Part shown: positions 1 through 8,016 of the stretch, piece after piece
Position numbering within the stretch: the first letter of the stretch is position 1
Layout of the letters: the number at the start of each line of letters is the position of its first letter
Assembly: GCA_002422315.1 (NCBI GenBank)
Contig: DIUJ01000051.1
Location: forward strand, 31,806-95,805
DNA: 64,000 nt
DNA from: Bacteroidetes bacterium UBA6161
GTDB taxonomy: Bacteria; Bacteroidota; Bacteroidia; NS11-12g; UBA955
Reading direction: 5' to 3'
The notes under the pieces: generated by a model
What the model saw: only the letters and a program-made list of their open reading frames with translations
Databases searched by the model: none
Told to the model about the DNA's origin: nothing
Made by a program: the position numbers and the translations under genes

Positions 1-275
1 CATGTCTAAAACCCAAATTAATCCAATAAGAATTTTATAATTGGATTGCTACAAAGATAGGTGTCCAAATGCTTTATGCAAATCCTTAGATTTTTTGGCA
101 GTTTGTCGTCTTGTCTATGCGAAGTTCCCCTAAGGGCATTGAATATAGGAGGTGTTATGGGTTTTTACTCTTTCTGGGTTTACAATATCCTTGTTTTTTT
201 ATCTTGTTTTGTATTAGTACCTATCCTTTCTATTTAATATTCAATCCTATAAAATAGAATATTCGTTTTATACAC
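1..275. other. intergenic region at left edge
   Basis: There is no credible coding sequence here. Two 8-bp arms (AATCCAAT at 20-27 and ATTGGATT at 40-47) could form a hairpin belonging to an unseen upstream gene. The rest is AT-rich and shows nothing recognisable until the padR operator. Confidence 0.5.
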
Positions 276-294
276 TACTATGTATTGCATAGTA
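276..294. promoter_or_regulatory. palindromic operator upstream of padR
   Basis: TACTATG and CATAGTA form perfect 7-bp arms around a 5-bp centre. The ATGT...ACAT-like dyad symmetry is what PadR winged-helix dimers usually bind. It overlaps the putative -33 element, so autorepression of the padR-pspC operon is the natural inference. Confidence 0.6.
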
Positions 295-314
295 CATTTT
301 TATACATAGATTTG
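285..314 (+). promoter_or_regulatory. Bacteroidota-type promoter for padR-pspC
   Basis: TTG at 285-287 is followed after 19 bp by TAGATTTG at 307-314, matching the phylum's TTG-N19-TAnnTTTG pattern. The -33 element lies inside the palindromic operator. Confidence 0.55.
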
Positions 315-337
315 CAGGGTAGGAAAAAGTGTACAGA

Positions 338-676
338 ATGGGTAAAGAAATTGACAAAGAGAATATTCAAAGTCAGATGCGAAAAGGCTTGTTGGAATAC
401 TGCGTATTGGGTATGTTGCATCATCATGAGTTGTATCCGGGCGATATGATTACGGAGTTGAAAAAAGCAGGGTTAGTAATTTTAGAAGGAACACTTTACC
501 CACTTCTTACCCGATTAAAAAATGGTGGCTACCTGCAATATCGTTGGCAAGAAAGCCAATCGGGACCTCCTCGCAAATATTATGCACTTACAGAAGAAGG
601 TAAAAATCTTTACAATCATCTACACAAAACCTGGAATGAAATCTCAGAATCCGTAAACCAAATCAATCAAAAATAA
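338..676 (+). CDS. PadR family transcriptional regulator
   Basis: This is a small winged-helix repressor of the PadR family, which usually senses a ligand or envelope state and represses itself and its neighbours. The 112-residue protein carries the family core: the QMRKGLLEYCVLGML start, the ITELKK helix, EGTLYPLLTRLKNGGYL (recognition helix and wing) and the PPRKYYALTEEGK wing motif. The ATG at 338 is preferred; a GTG nine bases upstream is in frame. The gene lies 11 bp before the PspC-domain gene and behind a palindromic operator, so the two probably form one autoregulated operon. Bacteroidota often pair PadR with PspC-domain proteins. The ligand cannot be inferred. Confidence 0.9.
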   Translation: MGKEIDKENIQSQMRKGLLEYCVLGMLHHHELYPGDMITELKKAGLVILEGTLYPLLTRLKNGGYLQYRWQESQSGPPRKYYALTEEGKNLYNHLHKTWNEISESVNQINQK

Positions 677-687
677 GACACAACCTT

Positions 688-2451
688 ATGGAAAAAGTAA
701 TTTATATAAACATGGGAGGCAGGGTGATTCCCATAGAAGAGAAGGCAGCTGCAAAGTTAGAAGCTTATTTTGAAAAGCTTAAATCTACCTTTACGAAAGA
801 AGAGGGTGCTACAGAAATTTTAGAAGACATTGAAAGTAGATTTTCTGAACATTTTCAAGAAAAATTAGATTTGGGCAAGGCCTGTATCCAACAAACGGAT
901 GTGGCGCAAGTTATTGAAATTATGGGTCATCCCGAAGATTTTGAGGATAATCCTTCTGACGATACTTTGGAGGAACCAAAAATTGAAAGGAGATTCTATA
1001 GAAACAACAACGATAAAGTAGTGGCAGGAGTATGTAGCGGATTGGCAGATTTTTTTGCCATAGATCCTGTTTTTGTGCGCATTATTTTTGTGGTAGCAGT
1101 GATTGGGGGCTTAGGTATTGGGGTGTTAGTTTATCTATTGCTTTGGATTTTAGTTCCTCTAAAATCAGCTACTGAAAACAGACATTCCAAACTATTTAGA
1201 AGCAGAGACAACCGAATTTTGGCAGGTGTATCAGGTGGCTTGGGTCATTATTTTGGCATTAGTCCTAATATCCCTCGCTTGATTTTTTTATTTCCCTTTG
1301 TGCTTTCTATTTTTTCGGGGTTAATTTTCTTCCCTTTTGGTGTACCGGGTATGATTTTGACTTTAGGAAGCTTGGGCAGTTCGGTTGTTATCATTTATTT
1401 AATTATGTGGTTTGTAATTCCAGAAGCAAAAACCCGTACACAAAAAATGCAAATGCAAAGGGAGGAGGTAAATATTCAAAACATTATAAAAACTGTGAAA
1501 GAAGACGCCAAAATTATTCGTGATAAGGCAAGTACACAGGGCAAAAAACTGGGAGAAGAAATGGAAGAAATGGCAAGTCAATTGAAAAATAATTTTGAAA
1601 AAAATGCCTCTAAGTTTAAAAACGAAAGCCTTGATTTTTCAAAAAAAGCGGAACAAAAAGCCAAGCAAATGGAACAGGAGTTGAAGGATAGTTTGAATCG
1701 CAAGGACAACCCCTTGATACGCTTTTTGACCGTTGTTGGGTTCATAGTAATGGGCCTTGTTTTTGTGACTTTTCTGTTGCTGTTTCTGGGATCTGTGTTT
1801 TTTGCCACACTTGCAGAGCCTTTTTTATCCTACATCACCTATACCGAAGCTGATAAGTGGCTTTTTTATGCCATTGTTATAGGTTTCCCATTTCTGCTGT
1901 TTTGGAGCTCTGGTTTTGGTTTAGTAAAAATGTTTACAGGTAAAAATATTGCTCTTACCGTGGTAAATGTTATCACTACTTTTTTATGGATAGGGCTTAT
2001 TTCCTCCGTGGTTTTTTTGACATGGAACTACAGTAAAAACTATAGATACAAAATGGAATTATCAAACGAAATTTTGATGAAAAAAGATAGCGAAATATCT
2101 TCAAGAATAACTATTAAAAGTACAACCCTACCGAAGGGTTTCAGGCTGTTTTCTTATACAAACAAAATGATGATGAAGGCAGACACCTTGTATCTCAAAA
2201 ATGTGAGTTACAAAATTACGCGTACAGATGATTCTTTGCTTAGGGTATTTGCAGAAGGCGATGTATTCCATCACAGCACACAAAGCAATTTGAATTTGCT
2301 CACCACTCATGAAGGATTAAAATGGGAAGGCAACACTTTGTATTTGCCAAGTTATAGCAAACTGCTACCTGGAGAAAAGCTAAACACAAAACATATTACC
2401 TACCACATACACCTGCCCAAGAATTTGGAATACGAGGCAGATTTTTTTTAG
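688..2451 (+). CDS. PspC-domain membrane protein
   Basis: This 587-residue inner-membrane protein carries two PspC modules. Residues 1-90 form a charged helical domain of the kind found beside PadR genes. Residues 101-160 form the first PspC module (KVVAGVCSGLADFF plus a membrane segment), and 166-248 the second (NRILAGVSGGLGHYFG plus hydrophobic helices). A long charged, probably coiled-coil stretch follows (about 250-335), then three or so membrane segments (340-450) and a C-terminal soluble domain without a recognisable family. PspC proteins act in envelope stress responses. Co-transcription with padR suggests repression by that regulator; the exact role is unknown. Confidence 0.85.
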   Translation: MEKVIYINMGGRVIPIEEKAAAKLEAYFEKLKSTFTKEEGATEILEDIESRFSEHFQEKLDLGKACIQQTDVAQVIEIMGHPEDFEDNPSDDTLEEPKIERRFYRNNNDKVVAGVCSGLADFFAIDPVFVRIIFVVAVIGGLGIGVLVYLLLWILVPLKSATENRHSKLFRSRDNRILAGVSGGLGHYFGISPNIPRLIFLFPFVLSIFSGLIFFPFGVPGMILTLGSLGSSVVIIYLIMWFVIPEAKTRTQKMQMQREEVNIQNIIKTVKEDAKIIRDKASTQGKKLGEEMEEMASQLKNNFEKNASKFKNESLDFSKKAEQKAKQMEQELKDSLNRKDNPLIRFLTVVGFIVMGLVFVTFLLLFLGSVFFATLAEPFLSYITYTEADKWLFYAIVIGFPFLLFWSSGFGLVKMFTGKNIALTVVNVITTFLWIGLISSVVFLTWNYSKNYRYKMELSNEILMKKDSEISSRITIKSTTLPKGFRLFSYTNKMMMKADTLYLKNVSYKITRTDDSLLRVFAEGDVFHHSTQSNLNLLTTHEGLKWEGNTLYLPSYSKLLPGEKLNTKHITYHIHLPKNLEYEADFF

Positions 2452-2474
2452 TGTGCTTTTATAGTAAAAATTAT

Positions 2475-2621
2475 ACTAATCTAACGCAAACAAAAGCCTC
2501 TTTTAGTAAGCCTTTATTCAAGTGCTTTTTTGTAGAAATCCTGCTTTTTTACGGTTGTAAAAGGGGGGGTGCACTTGTCCGCCGAAGGAGGGAGCTACGA
2601 ATGTAATGGACTGTTTTACTA
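2475..2621. repeat. cassette-like spacer, partial copy (S1)
   Basis: This is the 3' flank of the minus-strand gene at 2622. It contains GTGCACTTGTCCGCC followed by GAAGGAGGGAGCTACG (2569-2599), the same motif pair found in the spacers at 3419, 5442, 7101 and, on the other strand, 58691. The left part (2475-2560) resembles the segment at 4485-4580. It marks the left end of the cassette-like region. Confidence 0.6.
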
Positions 2622-2972
2622 TTAGTTTATTTTGATTAACCTGTAAAATGTAAGTCCTTTTCGTGACTTGGCAATTTTCCCATTTTTATCAAATGTCCAA
2701 ACATTATGAAATTTCTGCACTGTATTATTGTCCTTTAAGACCACTTTGTTTCCTTTTATAGTCCAACTGCCTTTGGCAATTATTTTTTTGTCAGAAACAG
2801 AGAAGTCTTGGTAATAATAGGTTCGGTCTGAATTAATTGTCAACTTAATTTGGGAAGGGTCGTTAGAACAAACACCATAGGTGCCTATAAATTGGTTGAC
2901 ACTAGTGTTTGAAAATGATGACATTAGTATTGCCATTGTTAATATTGTAAGAGTTTTCATTGTTTTTTTCAT
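2622..2972 (-). CDS. small secreted lipocalin-like protein, copy 1
   Basis: The 116-residue protein has an N-terminal signal peptide (Met-Lys-rich start, then a hydrophobic stretch to about residue 22) and a short beta-rich body (IGTYGVC, INSDRTYYY, GSWTIKGNKVVLKD, VWTFDKNGKI). That layout is typical of lipocalin-like or META-like small periplasmic proteins; the family call is tentative. A near-identical paralogue lies at 4631-4981, with six residue differences. The gene is a single-gene unit between related spacers, with its own upstream region. Function is unknown. The second Met at residue 5 is an equally good start. Confidence 0.75.
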   Translation of the reverse strand: MKKTMKTLTILTMAILMSSFSNTSVNQFIGTYGVCSNDPSQIKLTINSDRTYYYQDFSVSDKKIIAKGSWTIKGNKVVLKDNNTVQKFHNVWTFDKNGKIAKSRKGLTFYRLIKIN

Positions 2973-3501
2973 AGTTATTTGTTTTTAAATTGCTCTTGTT
3001 TTAAATGTGTTATAATGTCAGTTTCGCACATTGGGCGGGATTACACTTCTAAAAACCTTCTTATTGTTTTCAAAAATAGAAAAAACTACTTTACTCCCCA
3101 CTTTTTAATGGTTTTTATTTATTGGATTTAAAGTTTAAGAGCAAAATATTTTGGAAATTCAGGTGTCTAAAATGTTCTTAAAACACCATTTAAAAGGGGT
3201 TTAATTACAATTTAAAATATCTTGAAGTTACCCAATACACCCTAAAAGCGGGAGAGCTTTTGTTTTTTATAAACGATGTTATCCAATGCAATTCTTAGCA
3301 TTTTAAGCATACCTAAATGGAGTCTGAAAAATTATATTTTTAAAGTAGAGTACCTTAAAATACCTTTAAAGAAGTCGTTTTTTTCTAAAAGTTCAATAAT
3401 CTGTGTTTTTTAAGAGATGTGCACTTGTCCGCCTTAGGAGGAACAGCTACGCCTTAGGATGAACAGCTACGGCTGTTTGCATTAGAGGTTTTATTCTCTC
3501 G
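2973..3501. repeat. cassette-like spacer (S2)
   Basis: This 529-bp stretch has no gene. In minus-strand orientation it runs from the 3' motif of the 3502 gene to the 5' motif of the 2622 gene (3026-3058, GGGCGGGATTACAC then CTAAAAACCTTC). The middle is AT-rich and shares segments with the other spacers (for example TTTAATTACAATTTAAAATATCTTGAAG near 3200). The 3' motif GTGCACTTGTCCGCC lies at 3419-3433, and the following 20-bp unit is tandemly duplicated (3431-3450 and 3451-3470). Confidence 0.6.
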
Positions 3502-4344
3502 TCATTTTCTAACAAGTTTATAAATTAGTTTGTTAAGTTGTAATAACTCTCCTGCTTCTTCGTCTCCTTTTGTGTTATATAAAAAAGTTGTGTCTTTTTT
3601 AATTTCAAATGCATACCAAGTTGAATTTCTTTCACTTGCTTTAAAAGCTATTCCATCCAAAATAGTTTCTGGTCCACCCATAAAATCCGTAAATACATAA
3701 TAGCTATTAAATCCGGGCATACCAATCATAATACCATTGTTTTTAAAAGAAACATTTGTCTTGTTATCAGAACTGTCGATTAATGTATAATCTCCTTTAA
3801 ATAATTTCTGGTTCACTATGTATTGGAGTCCCCAACCTGCATCATTGTCTGACTGTTTGTCAGCAACCTTTGAAAAAAGTTTTTTGTCTATGAGTTTGTT
3901 GTCTTTGTTGTAATGATATAAAGCCAAATATGTCTGATTTGAAATATTTTCATGCCCAAGTTCATAATAGTTTGACTTGTTCTCGTAGTCTATAAGATTT
4001 GACTTTAAGCTATTCTCTAAATTGCCTGTAATTGAATAAACTGTAAAGTTGTCTCCTTCGTGATTATTCCTACTAACTCCAACAAATGCGCTGTCAACTT
4101 GATTTTTTATGTCAATAATTATAGTAACAACACCATCAAATTTCTCGGCTGATTTTAAAGGAGATTTTGTTGATTCAATAGATTTAATGTAGTCAGTCAA
4201 TACCCAAACACCATTAAAAACTCCACTAAATTTTCCTTTTAAGTCGTCTACTTCCATTGTTTCAATGTTGACATTAGAAGTCTTTTGATTTGAACAACTT
4301 GTCAAAATAATTAAGGTCAAAAATATATGTGTTATATGTTTCAT
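3502..4344 (-). CDS. hypothetical lipoprotein
   Basis: The protein is a predicted lipoprotein of 280 residues: a short hydrophobic signal ends in the lipobox LTSC, followed by a Ser/Asn-rich linker. The mature part is polar and beta-rich, without a family I recognise. The ATG at 4344 is chosen because it gives a clean signal peptide; an upstream in-frame Met at 4371 would add nine polar residues and reach into the spacer's terminal palindrome (4362-4377). The gene sits alone between two cassette-like spacers, with no operon partner. Function is unknown; it probably acts at the outer or inner membrane. Confidence 0.7.
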   Translation of the reverse strand: MKHITHIFLTLIILTSCSNQKTSNVNIETMEVDDLKGKFSGVFNGVWVLTDYIKSIESTKSPLKSAEKFDGVVTIIIDIKNQVDSAFVGVSRNNHEGDNFTVYSITGNLENSLKSNLIDYENKSNYYELGHENISNQTYLALYHYNKDNKLIDKKLFSKVADKQSDNDAGWGLQYIVNQKLFKGDYTLIDSSDNKTNVSFKNNGIMIGMPGFNSYYVFTDFMGGPETILDGIAFKASERNSTWYAFEIKKDTTFLYNTKGDEEAGELLQLNKLIYKLVRK

Positions 4345-4630
4345 TGTTGGTTTGTTTCTATTACTGCCCAACGGCAGTTTCCCGCATTCGGCGGCATTAC
4401 ATGTCTAAAAACCTTCGTATTGTTTTCAAAAATAGAAAAAACACCTCATTGTGTTTCAGTTTAACAACTTTATTTTAAGTAAAATTTATCTAACCAAACA
4501 AATGCCTCTGTTAAAAGCCCTATGTGGGAGTGGGATTTTGAGAAGAAAACCTTCTTTTTTATGGTTTTAAAAGGGTTATGTATTTGTACGTCATAGGAGG
4601 GAGCTACGGATGGAATAGGCTGTTTTACTA
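4345..4630. repeat. cassette-like spacer (S3)
   Basis: On the plus strand it begins with ACTGCCCAACGGCAGT (4363-4378), a palindrome containing GCCCAAC, then CCCGCATTCGGCGGCATTAC and ATGTCTAAAAACC (to 4413). The central part resembles S1. The 3' motif at 4579-4608 is degenerate (TATTTGTACGTCATAGGAGG). Confidence 0.65.
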
Positions 4631-4981
4631 TTAGTTAGATTTGGTTAACCTGTAAAATGTAAGTCCTTTTCGTGACTTGGCAATTTTTCCATTTTTATCA
4701 AATGTCCAAACATTATGAAATTTCTGCACTGTATTATTGTCCTTTAAGACCACTTTGTTTCCTTTTAAAGTCCAACTGCCTTTGGCAATTATTTTTTTGT
4801 CAGAAACAGAGAAGTCTTGGTAATAATAGGTTTGGTCTGAATTAATTATCAATTTAATTTGGGAAGGGTCGTTAGAACAAACAGCATAGGTGCCTATAAA
4901 TTGGTTAACACTCGTGTTTGAAAATGATGACATTAGTATTGCCATTGTTAATATTGTAAGAGTTTTCATTGTTTTTTTCAT
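4631..4981 (-). CDS. small secreted lipocalin-like protein, copy 2
   Basis: This is a paralogue of the 2622-2972 gene with the same length and about 95 percent amino-acid identity. Differences seen are G/A, T/I, R/Q, I/L and two near the C-terminus. It has the same N-terminal signal peptide and beta-rich body. Similarity also extends into about 30 bp of 3' and 100 bp of 5' flanking DNA, so the whole unit was duplicated. The unrelated lipoprotein unit at 3502-4344 lies between the copies, so this is not a simple tandem duplication. Function is unknown. Confidence 0.75.
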   Translation of the reverse strand: MKKTMKTLTILTMAILMSSFSNTSVNQFIGTYAVCSNDPSQIKLIINSDQTYYYQDFSVSDKKIIAKGSWTLKGNKVVLKDNNTVQKFHNVWTFDKNGKIAKSRKGLTFYRLTKSN

Positions 4982-5497
4982 AATTATTTGTTTTTAAATT
5001 GCTCTTGTTTTAAATGTGCTATAGTGTCAGTTTCGCGCATTGGGCGAGATTACATGTCTAAAAACCTTCTTATTGTTTTCAAAAGTATAAAAACTTGCTG
5101 GATTGGGTTTTACTAAAGGGCTTTTATTTTCCTGATTTAAAAAATGGGGCTAAATTCTATTTGAAATTCAGGTCTCTTAAATGGTCTTAATATGCCTTTT
5201 ACAAGGGTTTTAATTACAATTTGAAATATCTTGAAGCGACCCGAATACTGCCCCAAGTAGAAAAGGTGGTGGCTTTTTGTAAAACCCAATTTGCTGAATT
5301 CAAACGAGCCATTTAACGGCATTTTTTTTACAAATAAAATTTGCCAAAACTAAGTTACAGTGAGCCTGTCGAACTGAAAAAGCTTGTATTGAAGTCATTT
5401 TTTTGCTTTGAAAATTCAAATTTGAAGGTTTTGGAAGAGTTGTGCAAAAGTTTCGCCAAAGGAAGAACAGCTACGTTTGTTAGCAGTAGTGGTTCTA
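4982..5497. repeat. cassette-like spacer (S4)
   Basis: This spacer of about 500 bp closely resembles S5 (6479-7158). It shows the 5' motif GGGCGAGATTACATG..CTAAAAACC (5043-5066), a shared middle (ATCTTGAAGCGACCC, CTGCCCCAAGTAGAAAAGG), the segment GTTACAGTGAGCCTGTCGAAC (from 5353) and the 3' motif GTGCAAAAGTTTCGCC with GAAGAACAGCTACG (5442-5475), ending in TTTGTTAGCAGTAGT. It shows no coding potential. Confidence 0.65.
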
Positions 5498-6478
5498 TTA
5501 GTCGTTCGTCTTATTGTCAAACAGTTCGTGCAATTTTTGTTGTAACAGTTTCTTGTCAGGCAGTTGTGTTTTGTATTCTGAAATCATTGTCGGGGAAAGG
5601 CTTCTGCTTAAAGCATACTCAACAACTTCACTGTCTTTGTCCTTGCAAAGTAAAACCCCAATGCTCGGATTTTCATTCGGCTTCTTAACGTCTCTGTCTA
5701 ATGCTTCTAAGTAAAAGTTAAGCTGTCCCAAGTGGTCGGGTTTAAATTTGTCTGCTTTAAGTTCAAATGCCAGCAAACATTGAAGGCCACGGTGGTAGAA
5801 AAGCAAGTCAATGTAAAAGTCGCTTTTACCAACTTGCAACTTATATTCTTCTCCTATGAACAAAAAGTCCTTACCAAGTTCGAGAATGAAGTTTTTCATT
5901 TGTCTTACAAGTCCACGCTGTAAATCGCTCTCACTATGTGGGTCGGGTAAGTTCAAAAATTCAAATATGTAGCTGTCTTTGAATGTGTTTGAAATGTTAT
6001 TATTACTTTCTCTCACCGCTGGCGAGAGTTTTGCATTGCCTATCATCGTCCGCTCAAAGAGGCTTGCCGAAATTTGTCGGTCGAGTTCTCGTTTGCTATA
6101 ATTTTCTTGCTTTACATACTTGAGGTAAAACTCGATTTCTTCAATGGTTTTACATCTTGAAAAAATCAGCAGATTGTTTGTCCAGCTAATTTCTCTCACC
6201 AGTGGTGAGAGTTTTGGGAAGTCTTTATAAGTCTCATAAAATTGCTTCATTCTCCAAATGTTTTTGTCGGAGAAGCCTTTTATATCTGGTTCGTGTGTCT
6301 GTATGAAGGTTGCTAATTCAGTTACTACAGAGTCGCCCCATTCTGATTGTTCAATCTTTTTACTGATATATTCTCCGATATTCCAATAAAGGTCTATTAG
6401 TTCAGCGTTTACGGCTTTAATAGCATTAGTCCGAGATTGTTTAATTAGCTGAATTATGTCCGTAAAGCGATTGTTCAT
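5498..6478 (-). CDS. DUF1016 / YhcG-type PD-(D/E)XK nuclease-domain protein
   Basis: The 326-residue protein has the two-part DUF1016 layout. An N-terminal helical domain (about 1-160) starts with the RTNAIKAVNAELIDLYWNIG motif. A C-terminal PD-(D/E)XK nuclease fold (about 175-320) carries GKSDFYIDLLFYHR (D224) and FELK (E239, K241). Length is normal for the family. The family is widespread on mobile DNA and suspected to be nuclease-related; a precise role is not established. Two segments reading KLSPxVRE (about 150-157 and 89-96) are encoded by nearly the same palindromic DNA (6193-6211 and 6010-6028). The gene stands alone between spacers S4 and S5. Confidence 0.88.
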   Translation of the reverse strand: MNNRFTDIIQLIKQSRTNAIKAVNAELIDLYWNIGEYISKKIEQSEWGDSVVTELATFIQTHEPDIKGFSDKNIWRMKQFYETYKDFPKLSPLVREISWTNNLLIFSRCKTIEEIEFYLKYVKQENYSKRELDRQISASLFERTMIGNAKLSPAVRESNNNISNTFKDSYIFEFLNLPDPHSESDLQRGLVRQMKNFILELGKDFLFIGEEYKLQVGKSDFYIDLLFYHRGLQCLLAFELKADKFKPDHLGQLNFYLEALDRDVKKPNENPSIGVLLCKDKDSEVVEYALSRSLSPTMISEYKTQLPDKKLLQQKLHELFDNKTND

Positions 6479-7158
6479 TTTTTACTTCTATATGCTACAA
6501 ATTTATGTTTTTTCAGTCGTCTTTCTCTTTTGGAACCGCTTTTCTGCTATTACTGCTAACGGCAGTTCGTCTAAAAACTCTATTTTCGTTTTCAAAAATA
6601 GGGGAACTTGCTTGATTGGGAGCTATTAGAGGGCTTGTATTTTTCTGCTTTATAAAATGAGGTTGAATTTTGTAGAAAATTCAAAAGGCTTAAATTGCCT
6701 TAAAATACCTTTTAAAAGGGTTTTAAATACTATTTAAAATATCTTGAAGCGACCCAAATACTGCCCCAAGTAGAAAAGGTGGCGGTTTTTTGTAAAATCC
6801 AATTTACTGAACCCAAATTCTGCATTAGAAAATTCTAATGCTGAAATGACGAAAAAATTGCTTTTTGAGCAATTTTTTGTCAGGGTTAACCCAGACAAAA
6901 TCTTTGATTTTCGTCAGCCCGAAGGGCAAAATACGCTAATGCGTATTTTGGGTTAAACTCAAACGAGCCATTTTATGGCAATTATTTTTACAGGTAAAAT
7001 TTGCCAAAACTAAGTTACAGTGAGCCTGTCGAACTTAAAAAGCCTGTAATGAAGTCATTTTTTGCTCTGAAAATTCAAATATGAAGGTTTTGAAAGAGTT
7101 GTGCAACAGTTTCGCCAAAGGAAGAACAGCTACGGCTATTGTGCGTTCGTGTTTTTTG
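6479..7158. repeat. cassette-like spacer (S5), with an insertion
   Basis: This 680-bp spacer begins near the palindrome TACTGCTAACGGCAGT (6551-6566) and contains the same middle and 3' blocks as S4: ATCTTGAAGCGACCC near 6745, GTTACAGTGAGCCTGTCGAAC near 7015, and GTGCAACAGTTTCGCC with GAAGAACAGCTACG at 7101-7134. Compared with S4 it is longer because of an insertion at 6810-6954. It carries no gene. Confidence 0.65.
6810..6954. mobile_element. 145-bp MITE-like nested palindromic element
   Basis: The element interrupts the spacer between CTGA and CTCAAACGAG, which are nearly adjacent in S4 (5293-5310). Its 19-bp ends (6810-6828 and 6936-6954) are inverted repeats with three mismatches. Internal hairpins lie at 6822-6841 (8-bp arms, loop AAAT) and 6848-6881 (about 14-bp arms), and a perfect GGGTTAACCC lies at 6883-6892. 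It may be two modules, each bounded by AACCC and GGGTT. It has no coding capacity; it is non-autonomous if mobile. Confidence 0.6.
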
Positions 7159-8004
7159 TTAACTTTCGATAAATTGTTTAAGTCTGTCTAACTTACTTAT
7201 GTCAAAATGTTGAACAAGATTTATTTTAACCTCCTCTAATGAGGACATTGATTTTGATTTTTTATATTCTTGTGTTTTTATCAATAAAATAGGTATGAGA
7301 TAATCTTTTCCAGAAACAATTCTTAACATGTTATCTGTATTTATTGACCATTTGCCAATGAATTCAGCTAGTTTTAATTCGTATGTTTCCTGTCCAGCAA
7401 TAGAAATAGCTTCTTGTCGTAAAGATTCAATATCTTGATTAACCAAATTAGAATCTAAAACAAGTTGATCATTATTTTTAATATGGTACTTATTTGCGTT
7501 AAAAAGAGTGAATCTACCACCCAAAGAATTGACAATAGCAAAATGTATAAAAAGATTCATTAAACATTCTGAATATTGACCTAGCCAGTTGTTAAAATTA
7601 ATTTCATTTTTTAGTTCTTCTTTTGACTTTGTGCCACAATTGAGATATATAAAATTGCAAGTTGATTGTTCATCAATTAAAAAATTCTCGATGCAATATC
7701 TATCAAGTACAAATAAATTCTCTATTTCATTTTTTTCACCTTTAATTACACCTATATCTCCATCAATAATAAAAACTTTTTTTCTGTCTCCTTTTGGTTC
7801 GTTTATACATCTTTCTATAACTTTTTTCTTACAACCTAAGGGGGTTACATCATTAATTTTTATTTCCGGTGTTAACAATCTTAAAAATAAAGCCTTATAA
7901 AACTCTCTGTCTTTAGTCTCATCCTCTGTATAAATATCAACATCATTTCGGTATGTTAAAAAAGTTGATACAAGTCGCTTGGTTTCATCTGTATATCTTA
8001 GCAT
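7159..8004 (-). CDS. ariB: DUF4435 Toprim-like protein, PARIS AriB-like
   Basis: The 281-residue protein matches the DUF4435 layout. E27 lies in an early IYTEDETKDREFY segment, a VFIIDGD motif (D81, D83) follows, and then DRYCIENFLID; together these give the acidic residues of a Toprim fold. It follows a AAA/ABC-type ATPase gene with a 12-bp gap, in the ariA-ariB order of PARIS. There the Toprim subunit AriB is released by AriA on sensing a phage anti-restriction protein and cleaves tRNA, causing abortive infection. Established knowledge covers the family; function here is inferred from domain pair and order. Alternative: another ATPase-Toprim defence pair. Confidence 0.72.
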   Translation of the reverse strand: MLRYTDETKRLVSTFLTYRNDVDIYTEDETKDREFYKALFLRLLTPEIKINDVTPLGCKKKVIERCINEPKGDRKKVFIIDGDIGVIKGEKNEIENLFVLDRYCIENFLIDEQSTCNFIYLNCGTKSKEELKNEINFNNWLGQYSECLMNLFIHFAIVNSLGGRFTLFNANKYHIKNNDQLVLDSNLVNQDIESLRQEAISIAGQETYELKLAEFIGKWSINTDNMLRIVSGKDYLIPILLIKTQEYKKSKSMSSLEEVKINLVQHFDISKLDRLKQFIES

Positions 8005-8016
8005 TTAAACTTGTAA

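Noticed and set aside
5341..5923. Several plus-strand reading frames over the DUF1016 gene and S4
   Set aside because: They are antisense to the conserved nuclease-domain gene and show no motif.
2973..7158. Classical class 1-type integron
   Set aside because: No integrase or attI was seen and the spacers are several times longer than attC sites; only an integron-like label is supported.
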